Shown here in pieces: positions 7,940 through 15,780 of a stretch of 23,647 nucleotides of DNA. The notes under the pieces are model-generated. The model saw only the letters and a list, made by a program, of their open reading frames with translations. It did no database searches and had not been told where the DNA came from. The first letter of the stretch is position 1, and each line of letters opens with the position of its first letter. A program made the translations under genes and the position numbers. This DNA comes from CAZUMH01 sp964621645. GTDB lineage: Bacteria > Zhuqueibacterota > QNDG01 > JAGLOF01. The stretch lies in assembly GCA_964621645.1 (NCBI GenBank), contig CAZUMH010000049.1, positions 1-23,647 on the forward strand. The letters run 5' to 3'.

Positions 7940-10283
7940 TAATAATTCCTCTGCCGCGATAACCCTTGAATTCCAGCGGGTACTCCAGTGGCTTTCTGAA
8001 TTTACTCTCTCGGCGCCCGGTCGTGAACAGGCGCTGGCTCTTTCGGCTTTTCCCTCCAGGGAGAGACTTTCCGAAGAGCTCCGGAGAGTAACTGAAGCGA
8101 GAACTCTGTTATCATACGAGGAGGCGTTTCCCTTTCAGGGATTTGATGATCTGAGTTCGCTGCTGCACCAGGCGGCCAAAGCCGGCGCCTATCTCTTCCC
8201 GGACCAGTTTCTTTCTCTTTTGAATTTCCTGATGATGATCCATAAGACGGCGGCATTCATGGCCGGGCTGGAGGAAAGATATCCACTGCTCCGTGCCCTA
8301 ACCGGACGCATTACCCCCATCGGATCGCTGGAAAAAGCAATTGCGCGAATAATAGATCGGGATGGCATAGTCAAGGATGGAGCTTCAAAAGAGCTGGCCG
8401 TCCTGCGGCATCGCATTACCTCCCTGGAAAACGATATCGAGAAAAAGCTGCGGGGTTTCATGGCGCAGGCGGTTCGGAACGGCTGGGCCCAGGAGGATTC
8501 TCTGGCGGTGCGGCAGGGTCGCCCGGTAATCCCGCTGCAGGAATCACGGCGGAATCAGATAAAAGGTCTGGTGCTGGATCAATCCGCGTCCGGTTCAACG
8601 GTTTACCTGGAACCGTTGGAAGTGGTGGAGCTGCGCAACCGGCTCTTCCAGACCAGGCAGGAAGAATCCAGGGAGATTGAAAGGCTGCTCCGGGAACTTA
8701 CGGATCTGATGCGGCCGGATCTGCCGGTTCTGGAGGAGAACTACAGGGCCGCTCTTGATCTGGATCTGGTGCTGGCTAAGGGGAAATTTTCTCTGCAGAT
8801 TAACGGGGAGCCGGCCGAAATTCCGGAGGAACAGATTCTGGATATCCGGGAAGGGAGGCACCCGCTGCTCCTGCGGCGCATGGGACGGGAGCGGGTCATC
8901 CCTCTGGATTTACAATTAGGCGGAGAGGTGCGCACGCTCATCATCACCGGGCCCAACGCGGGTGGTAAGACGGTGGCCCTGAAAACCGCGGGTCTTCTCT
9001 CACTGATGCAGGCCCACGGCCTGCACCTGCCGGTGGGGCCAGGTACTTCGGTTCCTCTTTTTTCTTCCGTGTTTGCGGATATCGGCGACAGACAGTCCAT
9101 TGAACAGGATCTCTCCACTTTTTCCTCTCATATAGAATCCATCAAGGAAATTTTGAACCGGGTGAATGACCACAGTCTGGTGCTGCTCGATGAAATAGGG
9201 TCTGCCACGGATCCGGACGAGGGGGCGGCTTTGGCCGAGACCATTATCAGACGGTTAAACCGGATAGGCGCTTTGACCATGGTGACCACTCACATCGGCG
9301 CGCTCAAAGTGTTTGCCCACGATGAGGATGGGGTCGAGAACGGTAGCATGGTATTCGATCAGGAGAGTCTGCGGCCCACCTACCATTTGGAGACTGGACT
9401 GCCGGGATCGTCCTACGCGTTCGAAATATCCCGCCGTTTAGGACTGGATGAATCACTGGTGCAGGAAGCCTGTGATCTTCTGGGGGAGGATAAAAACCGG
9501 AGCGAACGCCTCATTTTGCATCTGGAAGAGGAGCTGCGGCGGGCCCGGAAACTGCGCCGGGAGGCGGAGCTGAAGAACAGTGAACTGGGAGGATTGATAA
9601 ACCTTTACCGGGAGCGGGCCGATGATTTGAGGAAGAAAGGTGACGCGCGGCAGGCGGCGCTGCTGGCTGAGACCGAGGAAGCGCTGAAGCAGGCAAACCG
9701 GACAGTGGAGAACCTGGTTCGGGAGATCCGGGAGGAGCAGGCCGCCGAAGCTGTCATCCAGCGGGCCAAGGCGGAGATAAAAGAGCAGAAAAAGCGGGCT
9801 CAGCGGCTTCGCACGAAACCTGCTCCCCGTCCGACGGCACAGCTGGAAAAAGGTGACTGGGTACGCTGGCCCGGACACGGCGGTTTTGGAGAGGTAATAG
9901 GAAAAGAGGACAAACAGGGACGGATTTTAGTTCAGTGGGATGATTTCCGTCTGCGTATTCCCCTGCAGGAACTGGAAAAGAGCGACAAAGCGCCCCGTAA
10001 ACCGTCCGCTACCGTGAATCGGATCGAAGTGGAGAGCACCGCCACCAATGAACTGGATATCCGGGGCCTCACCGGTCTGGAGGCGGTGGATCGGGTTGAG
10101 AAGTATCTGGCTGAAGTGCGTCTTTCAGGATTTCAGCAGGTGCGCATCATCCACGGCAAGGGCGGCGGCGTTCTGCGGCGCCAGGTACAGGAAATGCTGC
10201 GCAGTCACCCGCTGGTGGCCAGTCAACGACTGGGTAACTGGAACGAGGGAGACACAGGCGTGACCATAGTGGAGCTCAAGTGA
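7917..10283 (+). CDS. mutS2: Endonuclease MutS2
   Basis: 788 residues, the standard MutS2 length. It has the MutS core and clamp region (residues 1-330), Walker A GPNAGGKT at about 345-352, the QSIEQDLSTFSSH motif, Walker B LVLLDEIG at about 421-428 and VTTHIGALKVFA. A long charged coiled coil follows (about 525-625), then a basic linker. The C-terminal Smr nuclease domain (from about 712) has LDIRG and HGKGGGVLRRQV. It lacks the N-terminal mismatch-recognition domain of MutS, which separates it from mismatch repair. MutS2 acts on branched DNA to suppress recombination and, in Firmicutes, in ribosome-collision rescue. The start at ATG 7917 is supported by AAGGTG 6-7 bases upstream; TTG 7902 is also in frame. 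The stop overlaps the dnaG GTG start (GTGA, 10280-10283), implying translational coupling. Confidence 0.97.
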   Translation: MDRTRGNDNNSSAAITLEFQRVLQWLSEFTLSAPGREQALALSAFPSRERLSEELRRVTEARTLLSYEEAFPFQGFDDLSSLLHQAAKAGAYLFPDQFLSLLNFLMMIHKTAAFMAGLEERYPLLRALTGRITPIGSLEKAIARIIDRDGIVKDGASKELAVLRHRITSLENDIEKKLRGFMAQAVRNGWAQEDSLAVRQGRPVIPLQESRRNQIKGLVLDQSASGSTVYLEPLEVVELRNRLFQTRQEESREIERLLRELTDLMRPDLPVLEENYRAALDLDLVLAKGKFSLQINGEPAEIPEEQILDIREGRHPLLLRRMGRERVIPLDLQLGGEVRTLIITGPNAGGKTVALKTAGLLSLMQAHGLHLPVGPGTSVPLFSSVFADIGDRQSIEQDLSTFSSHIESIKEILNRVNDHSLVLLDEIGSATDPDEGAALAETIIRRLNRIGALTMVTTHIGALKVFAHDEDGVENGSMVFDQESLRPTYHLETGLPGSSYAFEISRRLGLDESLVQEACDLLGEDKNRSERLILHLEEELRRARKLRREAELKNSELGGLINLYRERADDLRKKGDARQAALLAETEEALKQANRTVENLVREIREEQAAEAVIQRAKAEIKEQKKRAQRLRTKPAPRPTAQLEKGDWVRWPGHGGFGEVIGKEDKQGRILVQWDDFRLRIPLQELEKSDKAPRKPSATVNRIEVESTATNELDIRGLTGLEAVDRVEKYLAEVRLSGFQQVRIIHGKGGGVLRRQVQEMLRSHPLVASQRLGNWNEGDTGVTIVELK

Positions 10284-12082
10284 AGATCCCCGAAGAAAAA
10301 ATAGAACAGGTACGGGAAGCCGCGGATCTTCTTGAGACAGTCTCGCAGTATGTCACTCTGAAGAAACGGGGTAAATCCTACGTGGGACTCTGCCCTTTTC
10401 ACACGGAAAAGACGCCCTCTTTTAATGTAGATCCGGTCCGCGGATTTTATAAATGTTTCGGATGCGGAGCCGGAGGCAATATCTTCACCTTTCTCATGGA
10501 GATGGAGAAGATAAGTTTTCCCGAGGCGGTGCGACAGCTGGCAGCCAAAGCCGGGATTGATATTCCCCGCTACCAGGAGGAGGATGAGGAACGTTCCCGT
10601 GAGGTGGAGCTTCTTTATCTGGTAAACAAAAAGGCCGCAGAGATCTATCAAGGCTTTCTTTTCGAGACCGAGGAAGGCAAGAAGGCCTTGGGTTACTGGA
10701 TAAAACGGGGATTCACCGAGGAATCGGCGCGACAATACGGTATTGGTTACGCACCCGATTCCTGGGACGGACTTTTAAAGACCGCCGGTGAACATTCTCT
10801 GCAGCAGGAAGCGTTGTTCAAGGCCGGTCTTGTTCTGCCGCGCAAAGACGGCGGCGGTTTTTACGATCGATTCCGCTGCCGGCTCATGTTTCCGGTATAT
10901 AATCCCTCCGGACGGATCGTCGGCTTCGGCGGGCGCGTCCTGAAAAAGGGCAAAGGAATACCAAAATACCTCAATTCTCCGGAAACGCTCATTTATCAAA
11001 AGAGCCGGCTCTTATACGGGCTTTTCCAGTCTAAAAACGGCATCAGGGCCAGAGATCAGGTAATCATGGTGGAAGGCTATACCGATGTGATCCGGTGTCA
11101 CCAGGAAGGATTGTCATGCGCCGTGGCAACGTCGGGAACCGCCCTCACCGAAGAACAGGCCCGGCTTCTGGCGCGCTATACTAAAAATGTCAGTCTGGTT
11201 TATGACGGTGATTCGGCCGGCTTCACGGCAGCCCTGCGGGGAGTCGATATTCTTTACGCTGCGGGGCTGCAGGTGGGTATTGTGGCCCTGCCCCGGGGCA
11301 GCGATCCGGACACGTTCGGCAAAACCGAGGGAGGAGCCGGGTTGGAAGCGCTCCTGAAACAGAGTGTGAGCCTTATCGATTTCAAGATGGAAAAACTGCG
11401 GCGGGAAGGGGGATTGAAAACGGCGGCCCAGCGGGCCGCCGCGGCCCGGGAACTGATGGCCTCGGTCCGCCGGGTACGGGATCCAATCGAGAAAAATCTA
11501 ATGATAAAAGAAATCGCCGAAAAGCTTGAAGTGGATGAAGCCTTGCTTCTCCGTAAGGGAACCGCAGCCGCTTCCTCTCAAGAGGAGAGAGAGACAGGCA
11601 AGATAGACAAGGCGGGAGAACGGGCGGCGAAGCTTCTTCTTGCTCTGTTAGTGCAGGACCTGGCTCGGTGGGGCGGCGTTGTTTTCCAGCTGGTGCGGAC
11701 TGAAATGCTGCCGGGCCGGGCGGCGGTCCTGATTTTCAACGCGCTGAAGAAACAGTATCAGGAAAAATTTTATTATAAAACGGACGCCCTGATGGATCAA
11801 TTCGCCGGTGATGCGGCGGCTTCCGCTTTTATGGCAGAGATACTGTCCGATCCTGTTGATTCCGGGATAGAGCACACCAGGCTGGGTCTGGACTGTGTGA
11901 TCCAGCTGCGCCGGGGAGAATTGGAACGGCGTATCGAGGAGGCGGGAAAAGCAATCAAGCGGCTGGAGCAAGCGGGCAAGAATATCTCCAGTGAGCGTGC
12001 CGCCTGGGTGGAACTGCGGAGCGAGCTGAGCCGCTTACCCGAAGAGACAACCGCGATATGGAAAGAGGAAATAGGAGATTAG
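10280..12082 (+). CDS. dnaG: DNA primase DnaG
   Basis: 600 residues, normal length. It synthesises RNA primers at the replication fork. The N-terminal CHC2 zinc-binding domain has C38-x2-H41-x17-C59-x2-C62 (CPFHTEKTPSF ... YKCFGCG). The RNA polymerase core includes FRCRLMFPVYNPSGRIVGFGGR and KYLNSPET, and the Toprim metal site is EGYTDV (E265) with YDGDSAG (D309, D311) and SDPD. The C-terminal third is the less conserved helicase-interaction region. The GTG start at 10280 overlaps the mutS2 stop by 4 bases, with GGAG at 10271-10274 as ribosome-binding site. dnaG is often followed by rpoD; here a terminator and a convergent gene follow instead. Confidence 0.97.
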   Translation: MKIPEEKIEQVREAADLLETVSQYVTLKKRGKSYVGLCPFHTEKTPSFNVDPVRGFYKCFGCGAGGNIFTFLMEMEKISFPEAVRQLAAKAGIDIPRYQEEDEERSREVELLYLVNKKAAEIYQGFLFETEEGKKALGYWIKRGFTEESARQYGIGYAPDSWDGLLKTAGEHSLQQEALFKAGLVLPRKDGGGFYDRFRCRLMFPVYNPSGRIVGFGGRVLKKGKGIPKYLNSPETLIYQKSRLLYGLFQSKNGIRARDQVIMVEGYTDVIRCHQEGLSCAVATSGTALTEEQARLLARYTKNVSLVYDGDSAGFTAALRGVDILYAAGLQVGIVALPRGSDPDTFGKTEGGAGLEALLKQSVSLIDFKMEKLRREGGLKTAAQRAAAARELMASVRRVRDPIEKNLMIKEIAEKLEVDEALLLRKGTAAASSQEERETGKIDKAGERAAKLLLALLVQDLARWGGVVFQLVRTEMLPGRAAVLIFNALKKQYQEKFYYKTDALMDQFAGDAAASAFMAEILSDPVDSGIEHTRLGLDCVIQLRRGELERRIEEAGKAIKRLEQAGKNISSERAAWVELRSELSRLPEETTAIWKEEIGD

Positions 12083-12128
12083 AAGCGGGAGCCCTGTCCG
12101 TATTAATCTGGATTTCGACAAAACCCTG

Positions 12129-12160
12129 GGGCCGGCCTGTTTAAAGGCCGGCCCATTTTT
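12129..12160. terminator. Rho-independent terminator after dnaG
   Basis: A perfect 10-bp stem GGGCCGGCCT (12129-12138) pairing with 12145-12154, loop GTTTAA, followed by ATTTTT on the plus strand. It lies 46 bases after the dnaG stop and between convergent genes. On the minus strand the hairpin is followed by CAGGGTTTTG, so it may weakly terminate the opposing transcript as well. Confidence 0.88.
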
Positions 12161-12195
12161 CAATCAAATATTTTTCCTGTTAAGGAAGCAGGACT

Positions 12196-12540
12196 CTATT
12201 TTTTGTACTTGGCATTGCCGAATGCCAGGATGGGATAGAAGATGATACCCAGAAGGATGAGGCCGATGCCGAATCCGGTCGATTTACCGAATTTCTTGGC
12301 TATCTCCAGGCTGACAATGATAGAGATGATTAAATTGACCACCGGGACGAAGAAAAGCAGCAGCCACCATCCCGGTTTACCGGCTATGGTGACCAGGAGA
12401 TAGATGTTATATATGGGGATAATGCAGCCCCAGCCCGGTTTGCCGGCTTTCACGAAAATCTTCCACATCGTGATGATCATGAAGATCAGAACGATGATAT
12501 AGATTACCCACAGTGTTGTGCTCATAGAATCGTCGTACAT
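12196..12540 (-). CDS. Small DUF5684-like integral membrane protein
   Basis: 114 residues with three to four hydrophobic helices: LWVIYIIVLIFMIITMWKIF, an IIPIYNIYLLVTIAG region, WLLLFFVPVVNLIISIIVSL and FGIGLILLGIIFYPILAFG. Two internal copies of A-GKPGW (KAGKPGWGCIIPIYN and IAGKPGWWLLLFF), the VNLIISIIVSLEIAKKFGKSTGFGIGL stretch and the GNAKYKK end match the DUF5684 family of short membrane proteins, function unknown. The ATG is preceded by a strong AAAGGAGGG on the minus strand (plus 12545-12553). It is convergent with dnaG and downstream of the large Asp-box gene, but a promoter-like sequence suggests independent transcription. Confidence 0.8.
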   Translation of the reverse strand: MYDDSMSTTLWVIYIIVLIFMIITMWKIFVKAGKPGWGCIIPIYNIYLLVTIAGKPGWWLLLFFVPVVNLIISIIVSLEIAKKFGKSTGFGIGLILLGIIFYPILAFGNAKYKK

Positions 12541-12611
12541 TGCACCCTCCTTTTATTGGTGAGATACCGTCTTGTCTCCACGTCCAGCGTGATCTCACGG
12601 GGCGTGAAGCT

Positions 12612-12640
12612 ATTTTTTCGCAAGCTGTTTCCTCTGTCAA
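12612..12640 (-). promoter_or_regulatory. Candidate promoter for the DUF5684-like gene
   Basis: Read on the minus strand: TTGACA (12640-12635), a 17-base spacer and AAAAAT (12617-12612). The -35 is perfect and the -10 matches four of six positions. It lies just downstream of the stop of the Asp-box gene. The resulting leader contains an inverted repeat, GTGAGAT (12598-12592 on the minus strand) with ATCTCAC (12565-12559), separated by 26 bases. Confidence 0.4.
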
Positions 12641-12659
12641 TTGCTGTTTCGGGACAGGG

Positions 12660-14954
12660 TTATTTCTGCAGAATCAATTTTATGGCTGCACTTTGATCAG
12701 AAGCCTGCAGCCGGCAAATATAGATTCCGCTCGGCAGCGGCAATCCTTTTTCATCGAGGCCGCGCCAAATGACCCGTTTGCTTCCGGCGGTCAGTCTGCC
12801 CTGGAACAGCGTTTTTATCAATCTTCCCTTTATATCAAAGATTACCAGGGAGACCTCGTCATCCATGGGCAGATTGAATTTGATCACTGTCTCTCCATTG
12901 AACGGATTGGGATAGTTCTGACTCAGCCGTGGAACCGAGGGGAGCTTAGCCGGCTCATCAACTCGGGTATTGGGAAGCATCAGCCGATAGACTCCTCCCC
13001 GTTTAGTCCCGGCGTAAAGAATCTTGTTTTCGGCGTCATAGGACAGGCAGGTGATATTGGGGTAATCATACATCCCTTCATTCAATTCAACCCAGCTGAT
13101 TCCTCTGTCGGTGGAGTGATATACTCCCTCGCGGGTACCTATAAACATATTGTTGACATCATTGCTGTCCTGTACCATGCACTCTATCCCAGTGCAAGAC
13201 CCTGGTGGGTCCTCCCAGGTAACTCCTCCGTCTGCAGATGTCAGGAGGGCGTCTCTCGTCCCTGCATAGAGTTTGTTATGATCTTCGTGATCGATGACGA
13301 GACAAGTTATTATAGTGAACTGGTTTATGGTTTCAGCGCCGATTTCTGACCAGGTGGAACCGCCGTTAGTGGTTTTAAAGAGAGTCGCCTGGTATAGAGA
13401 GGACCGTGTGCCGCCAGCGTAGATGATATCAGAATTGTCGGGATGCACGGCGATGGCATAGATTTTTCCCTGTGTGCTGTCGGGTGAGGATATCGTCCAG
13501 GTGGCGCCGTTGTCAGTACTGCGTGAAATACCCATGACAGCCGGGGTATTGAAGTCACTGTCATGATCCCAGCTGCCTCCCTGGATCATGGAACCGTTGA
13601 CCAGGATGTAGCCGTAATAGAGGCCGTTTGAGTCAACTTCTGTCCAGGTAGAACCACCGGTAGTACTCTTTACGAGGAGAGCGCTGTTCGTTTTCCAATA
13701 GTTGCTGACCAGCGCCCATATAATATCCGGATCTACGGAGTCTATGAGCAGGGAAGAAGTATAGAAACATTGAATAAATTCCGCAAGCCGGGTCCAGCTG
13801 ACGGCCGCTTCATTGGCTGCTTTTGCCATGACATCGACGGTCTTATAGAGACCGTCAGAGTTTACCGCTGCTACCATAGTCGAAGGGTCAGACGGCGCTC
13901 GGCGAATCGAGCTTATTTCACTGAGCAGAAGGCCGGTATTTGTAAGGTTCCAGGTGGTACCTCCATCCTCGGAACAGTAGACTCCCTTGGAACAGGCGTT
14001 GTAGATACGGGAAGGATTATCGGTATCAACGACCAGATAATAATATCCCTGTATTTCCGAGGAATCGAATTGCACCTCGGCATAATGGATCCCACCATCA
14101 ATGGATTTAAAGACTTTATTATTTATACCGCTATAGACGATGCTGCTGTTACTTGGATCGACGGCAAGGGTGTTGGTATAGACGGCGTCGCTGTTCTCCG
14201 TCCAGGTGTCACCTGAATTTGTGCTGTGGTAAACATGGTAATAACTGGCGGCGTAGATGGTAGAGGGTGATGATGGGGCAAAACTGATATCTTCCAAATA
14301 GCTGTCAAGTATATGAGAAATGTCGCTCCAGATCTGTCCTCCATCGACACTTTTATAAAGGATAGGATTAAAGTTATTATCCCTGCCGCCAAGCAGAATG
14401 GTATTCATGTTGCCGGGCTGTACGGCAAAAATTATCGATGGAATATCTTCTGAAAATATCTTTTCAGACCAGGTGACACCGCCGTTGCTTGATTTGAAAA
14501 AGGCGCCGTACCTGATTGATTCCACATATATTTGGCCCACTGCGTAGATGCTGTCGGGATTAGAAGGATTTACATACAGCCGACTGAATCGATAATTTTC
14601 ATTATTAAAGATTTCGGACCAGCTTTGGCCGTGGTCACTGCTTCGATATACCTGTTTATAGGAAACAGCATACATTATAGCAGCATCACTCGCTGCTATG
14701 GCGATGTCGTTTATCGTCTCACCGATCGTTGACAGTGAAGACCAGCTGGTGCCATTATTGGAAGAAACAAATATACGGCAGGGAAAGTCGGTCGAAAACG
14801 CATACACGGTGTTCCCCTCTGATGGATGCTGTATTATTTTCCCTACTCTTCCTCCTTCCGGCCCGATGGCGAGCCATGATTCCTCCAGAGGAGTCTTGGG
14901 GAAAAGCGCCAGAGGGAGGAGCATCAGAAAGCCAACGATCAGATTGCTTTTCAT
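12660..14954 (-). CDS. Secreted Asp-box (BNR) propeller protein with T9SS-like FlgD-Ig tail
   Basis: 764 residues with an N-terminal signal peptide (MKSNLIVGFLMLLPLALFPK). At least twelve Asp-box motifs of the S-x-D-x-G-x-T-W type are visible: SNNGTSW, SSDHGQSW, SSNGGVTW, SVDGGQIW, STNSGDTW, SEDGGTTW, STTGGSTW, STDNGATW, TTNGGSTW, SADGGVTW, STDRGISW and a weaker SIDGGIHY. This implies a two-propeller sortilin-like ectodomain. The last 90 residues are a FlgD-Ig/Por-secretion-type tail: LSQNYPNPFNGETVIKFNLP, DIKGRLIKTL, then SGIYICRL and AIKLILQK. Such tails direct export and surface attachment through type IX-like secretion in FCB bacteria. The start has AAGGAAAGGAATT upstream on the minus strand. 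It resembles the truncated protein at the window start in repeat type but carries a tail that the latter lacks. The ligand is unknown. Confidence 0.88.
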   Translation of the reverse strand: MKSNLIVGFLMLLPLALFPKTPLEESWLAIGPEGGRVGKIIQHPSEGNTVYAFSTDFPCRIFVSSNNGTSWSSLSTIGETINDIAIAASDAAIMYAVSYKQVYRSSDHGQSWSEIFNNENYRFSRLYVNPSNPDSIYAVGQIYVESIRYGAFFKSSNGGVTWSEKIFSEDIPSIIFAVQPGNMNTILLGGRDNNFNPILYKSVDGGQIWSDISHILDSYLEDISFAPSSPSTIYAASYYHVYHSTNSGDTWTENSDAVYTNTLAVDPSNSSIVYSGINNKVFKSIDGGIHYAEVQFDSSEIQGYYYLVVDTDNPSRIYNACSKGVYCSEDGGTTWNLTNTGLLLSEISSIRRAPSDPSTMVAAVNSDGLYKTVDVMAKAANEAAVSWTRLAEFIQCFYTSSLLIDSVDPDIIWALVSNYWKTNSALLVKSTTGGSTWTEVDSNGLYYGYILVNGSMIQGGSWDHDSDFNTPAVMGISRSTDNGATWTISSPDSTQGKIYAIAVHPDNSDIIYAGGTRSSLYQATLFKTTNGGSTWSEIGAETINQFTIITCLVIDHEDHNKLYAGTRDALLTSADGGVTWEDPPGSCTGIECMVQDSNDVNNMFIGTREGVYHSTDRGISWVELNEGMYDYPNITCLSYDAENKILYAGTKRGGVYRLMLPNTRVDEPAKLPSVPRLSQNYPNPFNGETVIKFNLPMDDEVSLVIFDIKGRLIKTLFQGRLTAGSKRVIWRGLDEKGLPLPSGIYICRLQASDQSAAIKLILQK

Positions 14955-15083
14955 GATTTGAATTCCTTTCCTTTTGAGCCTGTTAAGAAAAGCGGGAAGT
15001 TAGGCATGCAGCAGTATTCTTTTCAGGCCGGGCGGCAAGGGTTCTCTCAGGTGATTCACGTTTCCTTTTCCGAAGATGCAGAG

Positions 15084-15245
15084 TCATTGTTCAGTGTATA
15101 TACCATAATGATATTCCTTCCTGCAGGTGTAATAGAACGTAATTGTAACAGCAACATCCGCGGAATGCTTCAGCAGCGTCATAATAAACGGAGAGCAGAA
15201 GAGAAGAGTTCTTCCCCGTGAAGGAGGTCTCATCGGCTGTACCAT
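15084..15245 (-). pseudogene. Degenerate second copy of the small lipoprotein gene start
   Basis: A 53-codon frame beginning ATGGTACAGCCGATGAG. Its first 51 bases match the first 51 bases of the putative lipoprotein gene at 15734 in 39 positions without gaps (protein starts MVQPMRPPS versus MVKQMKPSS, both reaching a Cys at residue 17). The rest (after LLFCSPFIMTLLKHS) has no lipobox and no resemblance to a real protein. Upstream, 22 bases (15284-15305) match the lipoprotein gene's promoter region at 20 positions, but the -10 hexamer is lost (CAAACT). I read this as a decayed tandem duplicate. It is probably not translated into a functional product. Confidence 0.5.
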
Positions 15246-15333
15246 ATGGTTAATAGGGATTGAAGATACTTGTTAGTTTGTATAGAAATATTGAGAAAGT
15301 CAAGGTTTTTTTAGGAGGACGATCAATCCTCCC

Positions 15334-15360
15334 GACAGGGGTCGGCACCCTGTCAGAGTG
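15334..15360. repeat. REP-like palindromic element, copy 1
   Basis: GACAGGG (15334-15340) and CCCTGTC (15348-15354) form a 7-bp stem, followed by AGAGTG. The 27-base unit closely matches positions 19308-19334. A second small hairpin (GGAGGA at 15314-15319 with TCCTCC at 15327-15332) sits immediately beside it. No T-run follows on either strand. Confidence 0.6.
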
Positions 15361-15384
15361 GAACATTTTGATCGCGGATTATTT

Positions 15385-15483
15385 TTAAAGGATCAGTTTT
15401 ATTAGCGTATGGAATCCTTGAGCTGACAGGCGGCAGAGATAGATACCGCAGTTTATTGTGAATATTCCGGGGAATCTGACGCT
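15385..15483 (-). pseudogene. Orphan remnant of a T9SS-like FlgD-Ig sorting tail
   Basis: After a TGA at 15486-15484 this frame reads 32 codons to a TAA. It contains CGIYLCRLSAQGFHTLIKLIL, almost the same as the tail of the Asp-box protein nearby (SGIYICRLQASDQSAAIKLIL). GIY-x-CRL and IKLIL are the last two strands of the FlgD-Ig sorting domain, which never exists alone. No start codon, no ribosome-binding site and no upstream domain are present; the frame is blocked 5' by the stop. I interpret it as the 3' end of a lost secreted-protein gene. It could have been part of the same ancestral gene as the small lipoprotein at 15507-15734, which is in another frame. Confidence 0.6.
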
Positions 15484-15506
15484 TCAACTGAAGCGGTATT
15501 CTATCC

Positions 15507-15734
15507 TCAGGTAGGGCAGGAGGTGGCCTCACCGGCGAATCCGGTGCCGTCTTCTATCTGGGCCAGATCGACATCATTGTCCAGCAGATTCATCATGATG
15601 GGATCATTGACCCGGGTCTCCATAAGGACGGGATTGAGTCTGCCGCAACCGGCTATAATGCCGGTGACAAGAAGGATAATTGCGCAGGAGATAAGAATTT
15701 TTTCGTGTGAAGAAGGTTTCATTTGCTTTACCAT
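15507..15734 (-). CDS. Small putative lipoprotein
   Basis: 75 residues. A basic N-terminus is followed by a hydrophobic stretch (ILISCAIILLVTGIIAGC) that ends in a lipobox IAGC with Cys30. The mature 46-residue part is acidic (VNDPIMMNLLDNDVDLAQIEDGTGF) and ends ATSCPT. I do not recognise a family. There is no evident Shine-Dalgarno before the ATG at 15734 or the in-frame ATG four codons later, but a promoter-like sequence lies just upstream, overlapping the stop of the HAD gene. The short length and the sorting-tail remnant 24 bases downstream leave open that this is the 5' stub of a larger decayed gene. Confidence 0.5.
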   Translation of the reverse strand: MVKQMKPSSHEKILISCAIILLVTGIIAGCGRLNPVLMETRVNDPIMMNLLDNDVDLAQIEDGTGFAGEATSCPT

Positions 15735-15751
15735 ATTAGATTTTGAATTTA

Positions 15752-15780
15752 ATAATGGAGAGAAATATTGAAAAAATCAA
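15752..15780 (-). promoter_or_regulatory. Candidate promoter for the small lipoprotein gene
   Basis: On the minus strand: TTGATT (15780-15775), 17-base spacer, CATTAT (15757-15752). The -35 hexamer contains the TGA stop of the upstream HAD gene. The 22 bases at 15761-15782 recur with two changes at 15284-15305. Confidence 0.4.

Noticed and set aside
12540..13349. 269-codon open frame on the plus strand
   Set aside because: Antisense to the Asp-box protein's tail and last repeats; the minus strand carries the recognisable FlgD-Ig tail.
14958..15221. 87-codon plus-strand open frame upstream of the Asp-box gene
   Set aside because: No family resemblance and no ribosome-binding site; the minus strand here holds the decayed lipoprotein copy.
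15480..15495. Hairpin CGCTTCA/TGAAGCG after the small lipoprotein gene as a terminator
   Set aside because: The loop is only 2-4 bases and no T-run follows on the minus strand; it also falls at the edge of the sorting-tail remnant.
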